From contig NZ_CP029077.1 in NCBI RefSeq assembly GCF_007993655.1, forward strand, positions 174,413 through 238,412: a DNA stretch of 64,000 nt. The letters are read 5' to 3'. Shown here piece after piece: positions 60,611 to 64,000 of the stretch. The notes under the pieces are model-generated. The model did no database searches, was not told where the DNA came from, and saw only the letters and a list, made by a program, of their open reading frames with translations. The stretch comes from Candidatus Deianiraea vastatrix (lineage in GTDB: Bacteria > Pseudomonadota > Alphaproteobacteria > Rickettsiales > Deianiraeaceae). The stretch's first letter is position 1. Every line of letters starts with the position of its first letter. The position numbers were made by a program, and so were the translations under genes.

Positions 60611-60976
60611 ATGGCTAGAAAAACAGATAAACACAAAGAAATTTTTAAAGAAATTGGAAGAAGAATTGCTTTCTTTAGGAATCAAAAAAGTTTGACTCAA
60701 GCAGAGCTTTCTTTTAAGATTGATAAAGTTGAGGATACTATTTCAAACATCGAGAGAGGTTTTGCTGGCACTACTATGGAAACTCTTATTGATATTGCTG
60801 AAGCTCTTGAAATCAATTTAGCTGATTTACTAGACTTTCCAAGCAAAAATTCTATTTCAAAGGAGAAATCTAAACTTATAAAACAAATCAATTTAATTCT
60901 ACTTTCTGGTGATGAAAAGAAAGTTAAGAGTTATTTGAGGATATTGGAGGAAGTGGAAGGGATTCAAGAAAAATAA
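60611..60976 (+). CDS. XRE-family regulator 5
   Basis: A 121-residue regulator with helix-turn-helix at about residues 16-70 (IAFFRNQKSLTQAELSFKIDKVEDTISNIERG) and a helical tail. It diverges from the membrane protein/nuclease operon, and its last 13 bp overlap the convergent 3' end of the RloC-like gene. Confidence 0.9.
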   Translation: MARKTDKHKEIFKEIGRRIAFFRNQKSLTQAELSFKIDKVEDTISNIERGFAGTTMETLIDIAEALEINLADLLDFPSKNSISKEKSKLIKQINLILLSGDEKKVKSYLRILEEVEGIQEK

Positions 60977-63387
60977 GCATTGTAATGCTCTTCGTCAATA
61001 TGTTTAATTACAGCAAGTATTTTTTTTGCTATATTTCTTTTTTCTTCGTTTGATAAGGCAAAAAAATTGTTATTTTTTTCTTTTACTGCGTGTGAATAGT
61101 AATTTGTATATGTTTTGATAGATAAGGCATAAGTTTTTATTTGATTATCTATTATTTCAAAATCATCAAGATAATCTTTTTTTATTTTAAACTTTGTAAA
61201 ATTTTCACACAATCTCCGTAAAACATTTATTATTGAAAAAAAGTAATAATCATCTTTATCTTTCAAATCATTGTCTGTCATTTCAGCTAATTCTTTGGCA
61301 TATCTACATAGAAAACTATATTCATCGGTAAAAATATGACGTCTGTAATCACTTTTATACGGTTTTTCGGTTAATTTATTTTGTATTGTAAAAAAATTTA
61401 TATCTTGCTTTTTATTTATATCATTATCTTTACTCAGTAAATAGTTTGCTAGTAAATATGACAAATGATAACTGTGTGTCAAAATATAACACTGTGCTAT
61501 TTGTGTATTTTTAAAAATATTTTCAATAATACTTTCGTTAATATTATGAAATATATTCTGATCCAAACTGCAAATCGGATCATCTATCACGGCAATAATA
61601 TCTTTTTCTTTGCTTTCCTGAATTCTAGTGAGGTAAAAAGCAAAACAAATAGCAGTTTTCTCTCCTTCGCTAAACTTTTTTAGTCTCCTGTTTCTCTCTT
61701 CATTGTCAGTTGAATGTCTTTTTACTTTATAACATTGCAATTGATTGTCAGGATTTAGATATTCGTCAATATGAAATCCTCTATTTCCTATGATTAACTC
61801 TAAGTTTTTATTAATTTGAGCAATATCGGGCTTTTCTTGATTGAATTTTTTAATAATTTCATTTTTCTTTGCTAAAATGGTTTTTTCAATTTCTGCGAAT
61901 CTATTGTCCTCTTTCTTTGCAATAGATTTGATTTCATTGCTATATATTGTGATATTATCTAAATAATCTGTAATCTCATTATCATTATATTTTAGAATTT
62001 TATTTCCAATTGTTGAGTTATATGTATTAACAATACTTTGTATGTTATCTTTAATTGATTTAATATTGCTCAAATATTTATCATCATTAATAAATTTATA
62101 AACATCATTTTTAATTAACTTCTCTCTTGCTTCATCTGGTCTTGCATTTTTTTTCTCTTCATTATCTTCTTTGACAAGATTGCTAATATTTTGATGAATT
62201 ACCCTAATATTCTCATGTTTTGCCAATAAATCACCGCAATAAGAGCAGTCTTTTTCAGGGTTTTTGCCTTTTTCTGCTAAAAAATTATTTGTATAATTTA
62301 CCAATTCTGAAAAAAATTCTAATAATTGTGTTTTTAATTTTTCTTGTTCTTTTTTAAATCCTTCCTTTTTGTTATCGTTTAAATTATTTGGAATTGCCGC
62401 AAGCTCTATTTCTCCGCTTTCATTAAGGGATAACAAACGATTTAATTTAATTAAATATTGTTGCTTCAGATTATAAATTTTAGATATTTTTTCATTTATT
62501 ATTTTTATTAGCGTTTGATATTCACTTTTTGCAATCGATTCAATTTTTTTTAAAATATTGTCATTAATTTCTTGCTCACAAAACTTACATATTGTTTTAT
62601 CTTTCTCGTTTCCGTCGTAAAAATTTGTAAAACCTTCTGTTATCCATTTTGATAAAACTTGTTCAATATCTTTAGATTTTGAAATTGGATTTTTTAAAAG
62701 TGTATTTGTTGCTTCTATGGATTGTCTAAATTCCTCTTGTTTAATTAGATTGTCCACAAGCTCTTGTTCTGGTGGTTTTGGTTTTAAAGCTGATTGATAT
62801 TTTTCCTCCTCCTAGTGCGACAAAAGTTGATAGTTCTTTAAATCTTTGATTTTATTTTCTATATCACGTATTGTAAAGTTAAAAAATTTCCCACCAATAT
62901 TGTATTGACCTTTAATTTCTGAGGCTTTTTTTGTTAATTTGTCATCAAATTTTGTTTTAACAACATCTTTAATCTTTGTCTCTAAATCTTTAATATTGTT
63001 ATCACATTTTGTTTTTGAATCTCTTATTGCTTTAGCTATATTATCTCGCTTTCTTATCTTGTTTTTAATTTCTTCCGAATCAAAAGAAAAAACATCTTTA
63101 AATTTCTCATGTTTTTCTAAAAGAACTTTCTCTATATAATCACTATTATAAACAAAAATTTTATTTTTATAGTTATCAAATACATTGGAATTGTTTATAC
63201 TACAGTCTGTGTATTTTTCGGATGATAGATTTTTTCCTTCATTAAGACATTCAAAAAATCTTGAAAATGTGGTCTTGCCTGAGCCATTGTAACCATATAT
63301 TAAGTTAAATTTTTTGAAATTATTATCTACGTTAAGCAAAGCTATATTATCGTCTGTATGTTTTTTAACTTTTATATGAGTAATCAT
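60964..63387 (-). pseudogene. RloC/PrrC-like AAA ATPase interrupted by one in-frame TAG
   Basis: Two open stretches, 62812-63387 (191 residues) and 60964-62757 (597 residues), lie in the same frame and are separated only by TAG at 62812-62814; with that codon read through, the protein has about 807 residues. The N-terminal part has Walker A GYNGSGKT (32-39). The second has two CxxC pairs in a coiled coil (CKFC, CSYC; zinc-hook-like), signature FSEGEKTAICFAFYL, Walker B IIAVIDDPICSLD and a C-terminal NYYSHA segment, as in the AAA_13 family that includes the anticodon nucleases PrrC and RloC. It follows the phosphatase gene by 1 bp. Nonsense mutation or recoding are both possible. Confidence 0.8.
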
Positions 63388-63388
63388 A

Positions 63389-63886
63389 TTAATTCAATAA
63401 TTGACTTTCTACATACTCAATCATCCCATTTTTAGGGTTATAAAATGGATATAATTTTTTAAATTCTAAAATTGCATCCTTTAAAGGTAGATTATCCAAA
63501 GCATTAGTATATTTTTTTAAATACAGCAAAGCAATTGTAGGCGAACGAGATACCCCCTGATTGCAGTGAACTAAGATTTTATTAGTTTTTATATTTTCAT
63601 TTATAAAATCTATTGCTTTGTTCATAATCAAATTAATCTCATCTCTATAAATTTGTTGCAGACCTTTATAATCGTCTCCATCAATTAAATTAAGAGATAA
63701 TTTATTGTTTCTGATAGCAAAATTCCTTTCAGGATTGCTCGGTGGTATTCTTTGCATTCCTTTAACTCCAAGTATTTGATTGTGAAAATTTTTACATGCG
63801 TGGATAACACTCCAGTTGTCCTGATTTTGAATATTAAAATAATCATTTTCAGAGCCAACAAACAAATTTTTATAAACTTCTATCAT
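63389..63886 (-). CDS. Dual-specificity-type phosphatase, copy 2
   Basis: A 165-residue close copy of the protein at 39603, with P-loop HCNQGVSRS (Cys108, Arg114), the same HACKNFHNQ and LNLIDGDDY segments and the same C-terminal FKKLYPFYNPKNGMIEYV. It starts 7 bp after the stop of a type IIG gene and is followed after 1 bp by the RloC-like ATPase. Conservation of this gene while its ATPase neighbour differs suggests that it is a functional part of the restriction operon. Confidence 0.85.
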   Translation of the reverse strand: MIEVYKNLFVGSENDYFNIQNQDNWSVIHACKNFHNQILGVKGMQRIPPSNPERNFAIRNNKLSLNLIDGDDYKGLQQIYRDEINLIMNKAIDFINENIKTNKILVHCNQGVSRSPTIALLYLKKYTNALDNLPLKDAILEFKKLYPFYNPKNGMIEYVESQLLN

Positions 63887-63893
63887 AAAACTA

Positions 63894-64000
63894 TCAAACT
63901 AAACCTTCTACAACACTAATCTCCTCCTCACTCAAACCATAAAGAGCATACACCATTTTATCAATTTCGGCATCGGTTTTGGAGATTTGAGACTGCAACT
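63894..64000 (-). CDS. C-terminus of a second type IIG restriction enzyme, cut by window
   Basis: The visible 34 residues (QSQISKTDAEIDKMVYALYGLSEEEISVVEGLV, with a few more upstream) match the last residues of the type IIG enzyme at 41480 (QSKITRTDAEIDKMVYTLYGLSEEEVKIVENLV). The rest of the gene lies to the right. It would be the first gene of the phosphatase-ATPase operon. Confidence 0.85.
   Translation of the reverse strand, partial: LQSQISKTDAEIDKMVYALYGLSEEEISVVEGLV

Noticed and set aside
17500-64000. CRISPR array or cas genes
   Set aside because: Repeats are two to six dispersed copies without regular spacers; no Cas proteins were seen.

Overview
The window is very AT-rich bacterial DNA. 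Positions 1 to about 17,500 hold a compact chromosomal core: a large unidentified protein (cut at the left edge), chorismate synthase, ribosomal protein L19, an EamA-type transporter, a YhdP/AsmA-like envelope protein, two SPOR-domain proteins, elongation factor G, MraZ, tRNA-Leu(UAG), trigger factor, an FAD/NAD(P)-binding protein, a ZnuB-like permease, a complex-I-like antiporter subunit and tRNA-Asn(GUU). The gene set and scattered operons (fusA, rplS, mraZ and tig all away from their usual partners) suggest a reduced alphaproteobacterium, perhaps a Rickettsiales-type host-associated lineage. That is an inference from gene content only.

From tRNA-Asn to the right edge the window is one accessory island. 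It reads as at least three integrative elements in tandem, each with the same backbone on its left, transcribed leftward: a protein with a variable C-terminus, a 58-68 residue helical protein, a SpoVG-like protein, a rolling-circle Rep-like protein (replaced by an unknown protein in element 2), and a large serine recombinase. Element 1 starts in tRNA-Asn, element 2 near 30,470 and element 3 near 53,600. To the right of each backbone is 0.7-0.9 kb of non-coding DNA with structured repeats, then cargo.

The cargo is mostly defence or conflict genes. Element 1 carries a GmrSD-like DUF262 protein, an HNH-like protein and an operon joining mazEF to two cytosine-C5 methyltransferases and a DUF3883 nuclease. 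Element 2 carries an exported PLD nuclease with HNH protein, a type IIG restriction enzyme with an AAA-TOPRIM protein, a dual-specificity-type phosphatase and an OLD nuclease, then a membrane-anchored C39-like peptidase, a second DUF262 protein and a DUF488 pair. Element 3 carries another exported PLD nuclease and a second type IIG-phosphatase-ATPase operon whose RloC/PrrC-like ATPase has one in-frame amber codon. Five small XRE regulators on the plus strand each diverge from a gene for an exported or membrane protein and run tail-to-tail with another minus-strand gene or operon.

The least expected signals are: a minimal AUG-stop reading frame 13-24 nt upstream of ten island genes; a hairpin whose two arms change together between copies in the non-coding regions; the repeated type IIG + phosphatase + ATPase operon; and an orphan mraZ with MraZ-box repeats over its promoter and a structured, possibly coding, leader.
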